64,000 nucleotides of DNA. Source: JAHCHG01 sp965214585. Its GTDB lineage: Bacteria > Acidobacteriota > Blastocatellia > Pyrinomonadales > Pyrinomonadaceae. Position numbers and translations under genes: made by a program. The notes below the pieces were generated by a model, which worked only from the letters and a program-made list of their open reading frames with translations, did no database searches and was not told the origin of the DNA. Each line of letters starts with the position of its first letter. Position 1 is the first letter of the stretch. Below, in pieces: positions 34,757-43,982 of the stretch. The DNA lies in NCBI GenBank assembly GCA_965214585.1, contig OZ243957.1, positions 3,968,001 through 4,032,000 of the forward strand. The letters are read 5' to 3'.

Positions 34757-35828
34757 AACTTTTTTTAAAACCTATAAAATTCGGTTCGGGTTTTAACGAA
34801 ACTCCGAATTTTATTTTGACTTTTTCCTGTATTTCGTTTTTTAAATCTAAAACTTCACGCGCCGTCGCATTTCCACGATTTGTAATCGCCAACGTGTGTT
34901 TGGTCGAGAGTCCGACGTTTCCTTTTGTGTAACCTTTTTCAAATCCCGATTTTTCGATCAGCCACGCCGCCGGAATTTTTACGCTTTTTTCGTCAGTTTT
35001 ATAATGCGGAACGCTTTCGTTCTTTTCGATAATTTGCAATTTTTCCGCAATTTCATTCAGTTTTGCAAATTTTTTATCGGTTACAATCGGATTTTTAAAA
35101 AAAGAACCCGCGCTTTTTGAATTCGCGTCTTGTTCGTCAATTACCATTGATTTTTTCCGGCGTATTTCCAAAACGGCTTCGCGCGTTTCTGCTAAATTCG
35201 GAGTTTTATCGTCAAAATAATTTTGCAAATCTTTATAGACGATTTTCGGCTCGCCGTTTTTCTTCAATTTGTAAATTACTTCTAAAACAACGCAGCGGTT
35301 TTTGTGTGTTGTATTAAAAATGCTCGTCCGATATGCGAATTTGCAATCTGAATTTGTCAGATCAACGATTTCCGCATTTATTCGGTCAAAACATTTAACG
35401 CTGACGATTGATTCGGAAACTTCCTGTCCGTATGCGCCGACGTTCTGCACGGGCGTTCCGCCGACGAAACCGGGAATTCCGCTTAGACATTCCACGCCCT
35501 GCAAATCGTTTTCAATACAAAATCTGACGAAATCATCCCAATTTTCGCCCGCGCCAGCCGAAATTAAAACCGTTTCGTCTTTTTCTTCTAAAACGGAAAT
35601 TCCCTTGACGGCGATTTGCAAAACCAATCCGTCAAAGCCTTCGTCAGCGATCAAGACGTTGCTTCCGCCGCCCAAAACGAAAACTTCGAGATCGTTTTCT
35701 TGGGCAAATCGAAATGCTTGGGCAACTTCTTGAGCGTTTCGGGCGGTGGCGAAAAATTTTGCTTTTCCGCCGATTTTCAGAGTGGTAAATTCCGCGAGAG
35801 ATTTGTTTTTCTGAATTTCTAAATTCAT
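34755..35828 (-). CDS. murB: UDP-N-acetylenolpyruvoylglucosamine reductase
   Basis: 357 residues from the ATG at 35828, 9 residues inside the longer frame. The FAD-binding start (FTTLKIGGKAKFF, then LGGGSNVLIADEGFDG) is present. Also visible are GIPGFVGGTPVQNVGAYGQE, the catalytic-site Tyr in AYRTSIF, the Ser in SAGSFFKNP, and the C-terminal Glu in KPEPNFIGF. The enzyme makes UDP-MurNAc for peptidoglycan. It is the usual MurB length and has its own terminator, so it is not clearly co-transcribed with carB. Confidence 0.93.
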   Translation of the reverse strand: MNLEIQKNKSLAEFTTLKIGGKAKFFATARNAQEVAQAFRFAQENDLEVFVLGGGSNVLIADEGFDGLVLQIAVKGISVLEEKDETVLISAGAGENWDDFVRFCIENDLQGVECLSGIPGFVGGTPVQNVGAYGQEVSESIVSVKCFDRINAEIVDLTNSDCKFAYRTSIFNTTHKNRCVVLEVIYKLKKNGEPKIVYKDLQNYFDDKTPNLAETREAVLEIRRKKSMVIDEQDANSKSAGSFFKNPIVTDKKFAKLNEIAEKLQIIEKNESVPHYKTDEKSVKIPAAWLIEKSGFEKGYTKGNVGLSTKHTLAITNRGNATAREVLDLKNEIQEKVKIKFGVSLKPEPNFIGFKKS

Positions 35829-35882
35829 CAGAAAAAATCTATCACAAATTTGCAAATAATTGCATCCTCCGACACGCTTCGC

Positions 35883-37703
35883 TTATTTTTTGCGCTTCGC
35901 CCTGAGAAGCAGAATCCGCAGACGATTTGCCAGAATTTTTTGGTTCATAGATGTTAATTTATTGTAATTATTTTCAGCCTGCTTAAAATTTCCCAACTGA
36001 ATTTCGGCTTCGCCCCAATTGTAGTAACCGGCGGCGAAGTTCCCGTCTAATTCGACTGTTTTGCGAAACTGTTCGGCGGCGGCTTTGAATTGATCGGCGT
36101 TGCGGTAAGCGATGCCGAGTTCGTTTGCCGCTTCGAGCCAGCCGGGTTTTAATTGTTCGGCTTTTTTCAAAATTTCGATGGCGGCTTCGTTTTCATCTAA
36201 CTCGATCAAAGTAATGCCGAGATTTATCAACGCGCCTTCGAGATTCGGGTTCAGTTTATACGCTTTTTCGAGCGCGGCTTTGGCGAGCAGGAATTTTTCG
36301 CGGGCTTCTTCCTTTTTGTTCTTTTTCAAATCCTCTTTCGCGTAATTGTAATAAGCCCATCCGAGATTCGTGTAATCAATCTCGTTCGCATCTATTCTGA
36401 CCGCTTCTTCCAGAGCCGCAATCGAACCTCTCCACTTGCCGAGAACGCCGGAAACAAATCCCAGATTGCTGAAAAGTTCCGCGTCGTCCTTGATAAACGC
36501 CGTAGCGAGGCGGTAGGAATTTTCCGCCAACGCCCATTCTTTAAGCTGCTGATAACTCTCCGCCAGATTCGCGTGCGCCAGTCCGTTGGAATTTTCCAGT
36601 TTGGAGGTAATTTCCGTGTAAGCGCGAACGGCTTCCGCGTAATTTTTTAGAGCGTAATTAGCAAGACCCAGATTAAACCAAGCGTCAACGTAATCCGGTT
36701 TCAGCTGAATCGCCTTGTTGTATTCGGCAATCGCTTCGGCATTTTTATCGGCGCGGGCGTTTATATCTCCGAGATAAAAATGTGCTTCCGGTTTGTCCGG
36801 TTCGATTTCGAGCGATTTTCTGAATGCTTTTGTCGCCGCATCATAATTTTCCTGTTTGTAGCGGACGAGTCCGAGAAAATACTGAGTTTCCGCATTGTTC
36901 GGATCGGCGGCGAGCGATTTGTTCAGATATTCCGATGCTTTGGCAATCAAATCCTTGTCCGCGTCGTCTTTCTTCTCGCTTTGCTCGATGTATAAAATGC
37001 CGAGAGGTGCATATACTTCCGTCAAATCAGGATCAATTTTCAGAGCCTTTTCGTAATTTGCGATTGCATTTTCGTTATCTTCTTCTTCATCGTAAACCGC
37101 ACCCAAACCGGCATACGCGGCGGAATTTTCCCCGTTAAATTTGAGTGCTTCCAGATAAAATCCTTTAGCGTTGATAAAATCTTCCTTCTCGACAAACTCA
37201 TCGGCGCGGACGGTCAGAGCTTCGCTGTAACCGAATTTTGCGTCCTCGTTAGTTTTATCAAGTGAAATCGCTTCCTTGAACATTCCCAAAGCGTTTTCCA
37301 GATTTTCACCGTTGACCAGATAATACTGCGCTCCGCCGGTCAAGGCAGCCGAAGCCTGTTCGGGAGTTTCGCGTTTTAATTTTACTAATTCTACCGGCGT
37401 ATAAACCTTGATTTTCTCTCTGCGCCTCGTAACTCTGGCAAGCGTTTTATACTGCCTGCTGACTTTTCTGCGGGCAACCGCGCGTGTTGATTTTGCGCTG
37501 CGGCGCGTGCGCGAACTGCGGCGCGATCTGGCGTAACTTCTCTGCTTGGCGCGAGGCTGGCGGGCGACAAAAACGCTCGAACCGCCGGTCAGACTGCCCG
37601 ACGAAACGAGGTCTTGGGCTTTGACCGGAAAACTTCCGATTATAAAAGTCCAGATTATAAATACGGTTAGTATAAATTTTGAAAGCTGCGAATTTTTTGT
37701 CAT
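35883..37703 (-). CDS. Large TPR-repeat protein, exported
   Basis: 607 residues from the ATG at 37703, which gives a signal peptide (FILTVFIIWTFIIGSFPVKA). A basic, Arg-rich region (about residues 40-95) is followed by some twelve tetratricopeptide repeats from about residue 130 to the end (for example AAYAGLGAVYDEEEDNENAIANYEKALKIDPD). TPRs hold protein partners together. The protein is likely periplasmic or surface-exposed. The partner is unknown. No enzymatic domain is visible. Confidence 0.8.
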   Translation of the reverse strand: MTKNSQLSKFILTVFIIWTFIIGSFPVKAQDLVSSGSLTGGSSVFVARQPRAKQRSYARSRRSSRTRRSAKSTRAVARRKVSRQYKTLARVTRRREKIKVYTPVELVKLKRETPEQASAALTGGAQYYLVNGENLENALGMFKEAISLDKTNEDAKFGYSEALTVRADEFVEKEDFINAKGFYLEALKFNGENSAAYAGLGAVYDEEEDNENAIANYEKALKIDPDLTEVYAPLGILYIEQSEKKDDADKDLIAKASEYLNKSLAADPNNAETQYFLGLVRYKQENYDAATKAFRKSLEIEPDKPEAHFYLGDINARADKNAEAIAEYNKAIQLKPDYVDAWFNLGLANYALKNYAEAVRAYTEITSKLENSNGLAHANLAESYQQLKEWALAENSYRLATAFIKDDAELFSNLGFVSGVLGKWRGSIAALEEAVRIDANEIDYTNLGWAYYNYAKEDLKKNKKEEAREKFLLAKAALEKAYKLNPNLEGALINLGITLIELDENEAAIEILKKAEQLKPGWLEAANELGIAYRNADQFKAAAEQFRKTVELDGNFAAGYYNWGEAEIQLGNFKQAENNYNKLTSMNQKILANRLRILLLRAKRKK

Positions 37704-37888
37704 CAGATGCCTCAGAAGAATTTTTGTTCGGATAATTGCGGTAGAAATTCGGGAAAATCGTTTTCTACGATGCACAAGTATTGACAAGACGTTTGCCGTT
37801 CATTTGTTTTGCGTTGAGATTCAAGTTCCAATTTCAGGTAATAATTTCAGCATTAAAATCTCTACTGGCTTTCTTTATAATAGTTTTG

Positions 37889-37948
37889 TATAATTATTTT
37901 TAACCGCAGTTAAAAATTCTACTGCTAAATTTAACCAGAGTAAAGTTT
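37889..37948 (+). promoter_or_regulatory. feo promoter with two tandem palindromic operators
   Basis: A TATAAT-like -10 lies at about 37889-37894. Directly after it ATTTTTAAC-CGCA-GTTAAAAAT (37896-37917) is a perfect 9+4+9 palindrome. AAATTTAAC-CAGA-GTAAAGTTT (37927-37948) is a second, with 7 of 9 arm positions paired. Their centres are 31 bases apart, about three helical turns. Overlap with the promoter suggests repression. The natural candidate is the DtxR-type regulator at the end of the operon. Confidence 0.5.
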
Positions 37949-37966
37949 TGCCGGATAAACGATAAA

Positions 37967-38203
37967 ATGACATTAAATAATTTGAAAACAGGACAGACGG
38001 GAATTGTCAAAAGTCTGAATAATGAGGCGGCGGAACGGCGGCGTTTGTTTGATTTGGGGATTTTGCCCGGAACGAAAATTGAGAATGTAATGCCGAGTCC
38101 GCTTGGCGATCCGATTGCATACAGAGTTCGCAATTCGGTTATCGCGCTCAGGCGCGAGCAGGCACGTTTGGTCGAGATAGAGGAAACGGAAAGTGGCAGT
38201 TGA
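37967..38203 (+). CDS. feoA: Ferrous iron transport protein A
   Basis: A 78-residue protein with the SH3-like FeoA fold. It begins LNNLKTGQTGIVKSL, then GILPGTKIENVMPSPLGDP and the ending ALRREQARLVEIEE. FeoA is a cytoplasmic partner of the FeoB iron transporter. The gene overlaps the start of feoB by 11 bases, the usual tight coupling. Two palindromic operators lie in its promoter. Confidence 0.9.
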   Translation: MTLNNLKTGQTGIVKSLNNEAAERRRLFDLGILPGTKIENVMPSPLGDPIAYRVRNSVIALRREQARLVEIEETESGS

Positions 38204-39011
38204 AACTAAAACAGACGCGGGTTGTAACGATTGCGCTGCATCTTGCGGCGCGGCGCAGCTTACAAAATTGGGCGTTGAAACGGGTAATTTTGATTACATC
38301 GTCGCGCTCGCGGGCAATCCGAATACGGGAAAAAGCACGGTTTTCAACCAGTTGACGGGGCTTCGTCAGCACGTCGGAAACTGGGCTGGCAAAACCGTCG
38401 CGCGTGCCGAAGGCGCGTTTGAAGCGGACGGAAAAAAATTTAAATTGGTTGATCTGCCCGGCACATATTCGCTTCTTTCGACGAGCATTGACGAAGAGAT
38501 CGCCCGCGATTTTATATTGTTCGGTCAGCCGGACGTAACGGTGATCGTCGCCGACGCGACACGGCTCGAACGCAGTCTGCATCTCGTTTTGCAGATTTTG
38601 GAAATTACCAGCCGCGCCGTCGTCGCTCTTAATTTAATGGACGAAGCCGGGCGCAACAATCTGAAAATTGACGAGCGCGAATTATCGCGCGAACTCGGCG
38701 TTCCGGTTGTTCCGATGTCCGCCAGACGCGGCGAAGGAATTTCCGAACTGATAAACGCCGTCAGCAAAACGGCAAAAGGCGAGATTTCCGGGCGCGTTTA
38801 TCAGGTTCGGTATAAAGATAGAAAACTGGAATCGGCAATCGCAGATTTATCCACGAATCTGCGCGATATTTTCGGCGATCTGCCGAACGCGCGTTGGGTG
38901 GCGATGCGATTATTGGAAGGCGATGAAAGCATCGTTAATGCCGTGCAGAACAAAACTCTGGGCGCGATAAAAGCGGAAATCAATCAATCTCAATTCGCGT
39001 TTGCAGATTAA
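38193..39011 (+). CDS. feoB: FeoB N-terminal GTPase domain, separate protein
   Basis: 272 residues from a GTG at 38193 with GAGGAA 8 bases upstream. The G domain shows LAGNPNTGKSTVFN (G1), LVDLPGTYSL (G3), NLMDE (G4) and SARRGEG (G5), with the helical GDI region after it. An N-terminal Cys motif CNDCAASC is extra. It ends at TAA immediately followed by a second TAA in the same frame, and the membrane half then starts as a separate gene. FeoB imports Fe(II) across the inner membrane. Confidence 0.9.
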   Translation: MAVETKTDAGCNDCAASCGAAQLTKLGVETGNFDYIVALAGNPNTGKSTVFNQLTGLRQHVGNWAGKTVARAEGAFEADGKKFKLVDLPGTYSLLSTSIDEEIARDFILFGQPDVTVIVADATRLERSLHLVLQILEITSRAVVALNLMDEAGRNNLKIDERELSRELGVPVVPMSARRGEGISELINAVSKTAKGEISGRVYQVRYKDRKLESAIADLSTNLRDIFGDLPNARWVAMRLLEGDESIVNAVQNKTLGAIKAEINQSQFAFAD

Positions 39012-39020
39012 TAAAACAAG

Positions 39021-40433
39021 ATGAGCAGCGAAGATATTATCAAACAAGCGGCAAATCTGCGCCTTTCAATCGGCGACGATCTGCACGATAAATTAACTCA
39101 CGCGATCTACGCCGACGCGGGAAGAATCACCGAACGCGCCGTTTCCCGCGTGGGAGAATCTCACGCGCAAAGTTTCGACCAGAAAATTGACCGCATTTTA
39201 ACCAGCCGTGTTTGGGGATTTCCCTTAATGCTTCTGATGCTGACGGGCGTTTTGTGGCTGACGATTGCGGGCGCAAATGTTCCGTCGGCGATGCTTTCGA
39301 GTCTTTTGCAAGGCACGATCTACACATATCTGCATCAATTCGCCGATCTGCTGAACGCGCCTCTCTGGATTTCGGGGCTTTTAATTGACGGCGTTTATCT
39401 CGGAACGGCTTGGGTTATCAGCGTGATGCTGCCGCCGATGGCGATTTTCTTTCCGCTTTTCACACTGCTCGAAGATTTGGGTTATCTGCCGCGTGTCGCG
39501 TTTAATCTTGACCGTCTTTTCAAACGCGCCGGAGCGCACGGCAAACAATCTCTGACGATGATGATGGGTTACGGCTGCAACGCCGCCGGAGTCGTTTCGA
39601 CGCGAATCATTGACAGCCCGCGCGAGCGTCTGATTGCCATTATTACGAATAACTTTTCGATCTGCAACGGGCGTTTTCCGACGTTGATTTTGATCGGAGC
39701 GATTTTTATCGGCGCAACTGCTCCGCCTTGGCTGGCGAGTTTTATCGCCGCCACGAGCGTCGCCGCCGTCGCCGTTATCGGTATTGTTTTTACGCTTTTG
39801 GTTTCCGCGTTTTTGTCAAAGACGATGCTCAAAGGCGAAGCGTCGAGTTTCAGTCTGGAACTTCCGCCGTATCGTCCGCCGCAAATCTGGCAGACGCTTT
39901 ATCGTTCATTAATTGACCGCACTCTAATTGTCTTAAAACGCGCCGTTTATATGGCTGCTCCGGCGGGCGCGGTAATTTGGCTGATAAGCAACATTTTTAT
40001 CGGCGGCGAAAGCGTCGCGTGGCACATCGTCGGGTTTCTGGATTCGTTCGGCGTTTTAATCGGCTTAAACGGCGTGATTTTGCTCGCGTATATCGTCGCA
40101 ATTCCGGCAAATGAAATTGTCGTGCCGACGATTTTAATGCTCACTCTGAATTTAGCAAAATCAAGCCTCGCGCAAAACGGCGTAATGCTCGAACTCGAAG
40201 AAGCGCAGATCAGAGAAGTTTTAACCGGAGTCGGCGGCTGGACGCTTCTGACCGGCATAAATTTAATGCTTTTTTCGCTTCTGCATAATCCTTGCAGCAC
40301 GACGATCTGGACGATTTGGAAGGAAACCAAAAGTTTCAAATGGACGACTGTGGCAACCGTTCTGCCGGTTGTTTTAGGCATCGCAGTTTGTTTTCTAACG
40401 GCGGGGTTTGCCCGCATATTCGGTTTGATATAA
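39021..40433 (+). CDS. feoB: FeoB membrane permease domain, separate protein
   Basis: A 470-residue multi-helix protein containing the two Gate domains and core helices of FeoB. It includes PLFTLLEDLGYLPRVAF, GYGCNAAGV and SICNGRFPTLILIGAIF. It begins with ATG at 39021 with no strong ribosome-binding site, 9 bases after the G-domain stop and in the same reading frame. Two consecutive TAA codons divide the halves, so they are likely made as two proteins that assemble, as known for some split FeoB systems. Confidence 0.9.
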   Translation: MSSEDIIKQAANLRLSIGDDLHDKLTHAIYADAGRITERAVSRVGESHAQSFDQKIDRILTSRVWGFPLMLLMLTGVLWLTIAGANVPSAMLSSLLQGTIYTYLHQFADLLNAPLWISGLLIDGVYLGTAWVISVMLPPMAIFFPLFTLLEDLGYLPRVAFNLDRLFKRAGAHGKQSLTMMMGYGCNAAGVVSTRIIDSPRERLIAIITNNFSICNGRFPTLILIGAIFIGATAPPWLASFIAATSVAAVAVIGIVFTLLVSAFLSKTMLKGEASSFSLELPPYRPPQIWQTLYRSLIDRTLIVLKRAVYMAAPAGAVIWLISNIFIGGESVAWHIVGFLDSFGVLIGLNGVILLAYIVAIPANEIVVPTILMLTLNLAKSSLAQNGVMLELEEAQIREVLTGVGGWTLLTGINLMLFSLLHNPCSTTIWTIWKETKSFKWTTVATVLPVVLGIAVCFLTAGFARIFGLI

Positions 40434-40442
40434 CGAAATTTT

Positions 40443-40892
40443 ATGACTGCAACGAGCAATAAAAAGAAAAAATTAACCGTTTCAAAGGAAGATTATCTGA
40501 AAGCCATCTGGAGTTTGTCCGAACGCTTTACGAGGGAAAAAATCGAAGCCGGGACAAATGATCTGGCGGAGATTTTAAAAGTCAGTCCGCCCGCCGTTTC
40601 AAAAATGCTCAAACAGATGGAAAAACAGATGCTCGTCGCGCACACGCCGTATTACGGAGTTCGCCTGACCGAAAAAGGACGCGAAGCCGTTTTGAAAATC
40701 GTCCGCCGACATCGCCTGCTCGAATTATTTCTGGCGGAAATTTTAGGTTACGATCACGATGAAGTTCACGAAGAAGCCGAACGGCTCGAACATCACATTT
40801 CCGACGAATTCGAGAGGCGAATTGATAAACTCTTAAATTATCCCGAATCCTGTCCGCACGGCAGCAAAATTCCGCGTTCGGCTGAAAATTGA
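40443..40892 (+). CDS. DtxR/MntR-family metal-responsive regulator
   Basis: 149 residues. A winged helix (residues 14-70: EDYLKAIWSLSERF, then VSPPAVSKMLKQMEKQMLVAHTPYYGVRLTEKG) precedes a dimerisation and metal-binding domain. The latter has HRLLELFLAEILGYDHDEVHEEAERLEHHIS and a CPHG near the end. The family represses iron or manganese uptake genes when the metal is bound. It is the last gene of the feo operon, 9 bases after feoB, so it probably autoregulates through the two palindromes at 37896-37948. Confidence 0.88.
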   Translation: MTATSNKKKKLTVSKEDYLKAIWSLSERFTREKIEAGTNDLAEILKVSPPAVSKMLKQMEKQMLVAHTPYYGVRLTEKGREAVLKIVRRHRLLELFLAEILGYDHDEVHEEAERLEHHISDEFERRIDKLLNYPESCPHGSKIPRSAEN

Positions 40893-40999
40893 TTTGTTCA
40901 AAAATTTTTGAATCGGCTGTTTTAAAAGTGTCCCATAGTTTTTCCCGCAAAAATCTGATACTTTTAAGTCAAATATAAATTTTAGAGGTGAAAGTTTTT

Positions 41000-41368
41000 A
41001 TGCCAACAACAGCGATAATGAGTGGCGTTTTGTTAATTTTAATCGGAATAATAGGTTATTTCTTCAGTCTTGCGGACGGAAACACGAGTTGGACGGCTTT
41101 AATTCCGGCGATTTTCGGCATTGTCTTATTGTTTCTGGGTTACGCGGCGCGAGCTTCGGACGGGCTTCGCAAACACCTAATGCACGCGGCGGTTCTGCTT
41201 GCGTTAATCGGGTTCATTGTTCCGCTTTTCAGAATAATTTCAAAAATGAACGATTTTACAATTTCTTTAGCTATTCTTTCGCAAATCGCAATGTCGCTGA
41301 TTTGTCTGGCGTTTGTAATAATCAGCGTAAAATCTTTTATTGATGCCAGAAAAAACAGAATTAATTAG
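41000..41368 (+). CDS. Small four-helix membrane protein
   Basis: 122 residues from the ATG at 41000, chosen for GAGGTG about 9 bases upstream. A GTG at 40988 would overlap that site. Four hydrophobic helices occupy most of its length. I recognise no family. It lies after the feo operon, with a gap of about 100 bases, and ends before a bidirectional terminator. Confidence 0.6.
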   Translation: MPTTAIMSGVLLILIGIIGYFFSLADGNTSWTALIPAIFGIVLLFLGYAARASDGLRKHLMHAAVLLALIGFIVPLFRIISKMNDFTISLAILSQIAMSLICLAFVIISVKSFIDARKNRIN

Positions 41369-41414
41369 GCGAAAATGTTTTCTCAAAAACATAATTTTGA
41401 TTATTCTCAAAACA

Positions 41415-41451
41415 AAAATTCCAGCCGTTAATAAAAACCGGCTGGAATTTT
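41415..41451. terminator. Bidirectional terminator
   Basis: A 13-base stem aaaattccagccg/cggctggaatttt with an 11-base loop lies between two convergent genes, with T-runs on either side. Confidence 0.7.
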
Positions 41452-41484
41452 CGCTTAGATAACGAAGCGTTAATTAGATAATGT

Positions 41485-43341
41485 CTATTTTTCGCTGATG
41501 ATAAATGTCGGGACCATTCCGCCGCCGCTTGAAACATTGGCAAGTTCCGAAGACGAAAGACGCGTAAACGCCGAACCTACTTTGCCGTCAAATAAAAGCG
41601 GATCGAGATCAACCAGCTGCTCGACCATATTCCAGTTGCCGACTTCGTTGAGCATCGGAAATTCTTCTTTGGCGGTTTTAACGCGTTCCTGAACTAAATA
41701 ATCGCCGTTTTCCAAAGCCAATTTTATTGCGTCTTTCCACTCTTCGGCAGTTGAAGCCCAGCCGATGTAAATTCCGTGACCGCCGTAATCGTCGTTCGGT
41801 TTCAAGACGAGTTTTGCGGAATTTGCCCGCGTCCATTCGACCAAATCAATTTCTTCGCCGTTGTTGACGGTTTTTTCATCGCGGAATTTTCTCGTCCAGG
41901 GAATGTGCGCTTTTATTGTTTTCAATTCCTTTTCGGTAAATAAATCAGCGTAGCGTTCATTTGTTAAAACGGCGAAAATTGCTTTTTTATGAACGATCTT
42001 CGAGCGAAAACTATTTGCCATACAAATCGCGCCCGCCCGATACGCTTCAAGCAGAGCCGAGTCTTCGTCCATAATCGGCAGATATTCGTTGACAAGCAAA
42101 CGCCTGTAAACCAGATCAATTTTGGTATCGTTGTATTTCAGAATTTCGCCGTCAAATTCGAGTTCGTCGGGCGAGCAGATGACGGATTTATAACCTTTTG
42201 ACTGAAAATAATCGCGGAAAAGTTCAAACTCCAATTGAGTGGGTAAATCCTTCAAATCAACAATGGCGATGACGGGTTTTTCTTCAATTTCGTGTCCGAG
42301 ATATTCTTCATAACATTTGAGCAGAACATCGAGGGTTTTGTCGCGCCCTTCCAAACCGCGCACTTCATAAGTTTCGGCAAATTTTTTCATCACCGGCATC
42401 TGCATAAAAATCGCCGTCGCCGAATCCGCATACGCGATTCCCGCCGGAGATTCGCCGTTTAATTCGACAAAGCTATACGCATCGGCGGTTAAAAAAGAAT
42501 CGAGCCGCGCCGTCGGCGAAACCTGTCTATAACCCGGATCAATCGAAATCCAGTCGCGTTCGATGTCTGTGATTCCGAGTTCGTCAAGCAATTCGTCGTT
42601 GTCAACCGCCGCTTCTTTGACCTTTTGCAAAGTGTTCCAAACGATTTCGCAAATTTCGGTTGTCCGCGCCCAATCCGTTTCGGTAACAAAATGCGGACGC
42701 AAATAAGGACACAATCTTCTGCCGCCGAAAATCAGCTTCGCTTCTTCTAAACCTTCGTCCAAAACCTGCCGTGACTGCTCGGCTAAATCGAAATTTTTCA
42801 ATAATTCGTTATAATGTGCTATTGCTTTTTCCAACATATTTTCCTGTTTATTTTCTCTTAAATTATATTCGTATCTAATTACCAAATAAGGCTTTACTTC
42901 TTTTTCGCTGTGAAATTCAAACCCGTAATTTTCATACAGCCGACAAAGTTTTTCGCGTTTCGCGCAATCGAGCCGCAAAAACGTCTTGCCTTCGCGCTCG
43001 GCTTTTTCCTTCGCCCAATCAATTATCGCCTTAGAAACTTCGCCGCCCGCAAATTTCCGCCGAACCGCAACTCGATGAATAAACGCCGAATCCCGGTGCG
43101 GAACATCATCCCAAAATTCCAAATCTTCATTTTGAAACCGCACGCAGCCCGCAACTTCTCCGCCGACTTTTGCCAAATAAAACTGCCCTCGTTCAACATC
43201 CCTTTCGGCTAATTCCCTTTTCAATTCATCGTGCCGCCAAAGCGGAATCCCCTTTTTCTCAAGCCAACTCGCCGCTTCCGTTAAAACCGACAAAACCGTT
43301 GCGACATCATCAAGTTCGGCTTTTTCAATTTTGACTCGCAT
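41485..43341 (-). CDS. Fusion of GNAT acetyltransferase and ATP-grasp-like domain
   Basis: 618 residues from the ATG at 43341. Residues 1 to about 165 are a GNAT N-acetyltransferase domain (FIHRVAVRRKFAGGEVSKAIIDWAKE, ENYGFE). A short linker at about 166-170 follows. The remainder resembles the circularly permuted ATP-grasp family, with SFVELNGESPAGIAY, DLVYRRLLVNEY and KLVLKPNDDYGGHGIYIG as the nucleotide-binding part. Together they could acetylate and ligate a peptide or amino-acid product. The pathway is unknown. An internal Met near residue 170 could restart the second domain. Confidence 0.7.
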   Translation of the reverse strand: MRVKIEKAELDDVATVLSVLTEAASWLEKKGIPLWRHDELKRELAERDVERGQFYLAKVGGEVAGCVRFQNEDLEFWDDVPHRDSAFIHRVAVRRKFAGGEVSKAIIDWAKEKAEREGKTFLRLDCAKREKLCRLYENYGFEFHSEKEVKPYLVIRYEYNLRENKQENMLEKAIAHYNELLKNFDLAEQSRQVLDEGLEEAKLIFGGRRLCPYLRPHFVTETDWARTTEICEIVWNTLQKVKEAAVDNDELLDELGITDIERDWISIDPGYRQVSPTARLDSFLTADAYSFVELNGESPAGIAYADSATAIFMQMPVMKKFAETYEVRGLEGRDKTLDVLLKCYEEYLGHEIEEKPVIAIVDLKDLPTQLEFELFRDYFQSKGYKSVICSPDELEFDGEILKYNDTKIDLVYRRLLVNEYLPIMDEDSALLEAYRAGAICMANSFRSKIVHKKAIFAVLTNERYADLFTEKELKTIKAHIPWTRKFRDEKTVNNGEEIDLVEWTRANSAKLVLKPNDDYGGHGIYIGWASTAEEWKDAIKLALENGDYLVQERVKTAKEEFPMLNEVGNWNMVEQLVDLDPLLFDGKVGSAFTRLSSSELANVSSGGGMVPTFIISEK

Positions 43342-43385
43342 TTTTAGAAAAATTAAAATGTTCGCGCTTTTTCGGCGTTGCAGTT

Positions 43386-43543
43386 TTTCGGTCAACTTGT
43401 CCGTTTTTCAATTTTTAACCTAACAAAATAATTGATAATTGAGAATGGAGAATTGAAAATATCAAAAAATTCTCAACTCTCAACTCTCCATTCTCAATTA
43501 TTTTGTTAGTTAAGTTTGTAAAAAACGGACAAGTTGACCGAAA
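43386..43543. mobile_element. 158-bp palindromic MITE-like element
   Basis: 23-base terminal inverted repeats TTTCGGTCAACTTGTCC at 43386 and the complement ending at 43543, then matching inner arms (attattttgttag, gagaatggagaa). No coding capacity. It lies between the GNAT fusion and the EVE gene. A related inner string (tctccatt-tcaatta) occurs at 45461-45490. Confidence 0.7.
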
Positions 43544-43571
43544 CTTAAAGACTTTAACATTTTCAATAAAT

Positions 43572-43979
43572 TTACTTTCCGCTTATTTTCAAAATCCGAT
43601 CAAATTCAGCTTTCTTCAGAGGCATTACCGAAAGCCTCGATTGTTTAATCAATGCAATTTCCTGCAATTTTTCTTCGTCTTTAATTTGCTGTAAAGTTAC
43701 AGGATTTTCAAACTTTCTAACCGCTTTTATCTCGACAACGCTCCATTTTCCCGAATCATCGGTTGGATCATCAAACGCTTCTTTGGTAACTTCCGCCAAA
43801 CCGACAACTGATTTTTCCGAAACCGAATGATAAAAAAGCACTTGGTCGCCTTTTTTCATTTCGCGCAAATTATTCCGCGCCTGATAATTTCTCACGCCGT
43901 CCCAAATCGTCGTTTTATCTCTGAGCAAATCGTCGAAAGAATATTTATCGGGTTCTTGTTTTACGAGCCAATAATTCAT
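43572..43979 (-). CDS. EVE-domain protein
   Basis: A 135-residue protein with the EVE fold from the first residues (NYWLVKQEPDKYSFDDLL, WDGVRNYQARNNLREMKKGDQVLFYHS) and the ending SRLSVMPLKKAEFDRIL. EVE/YTH-like domains bind modified bases in DNA or RNA. Some act in modification-dependent restriction. It stands beside a toxin-antitoxin pair, which may be chance. Confidence 0.85.
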   Translation of the reverse strand: MNYWLVKQEPDKYSFDDLLRDKTTIWDGVRNYQARNNLREMKKGDQVLFYHSVSEKSVVGLAEVTKEAFDDPTDDSGKWSVVEIKAVRKFENPVTLQQIKDEEKLQEIALIKQSRLSVMPLKKAEFDRILKISGK

Positions 43980-43982
43980 TTT

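Noticed and set aside
38193..39020. FeoB split as a simple frameshift
   Set aside because: Both halves are in the same frame, separated by two stops and a new start, so no frameshift is involved.
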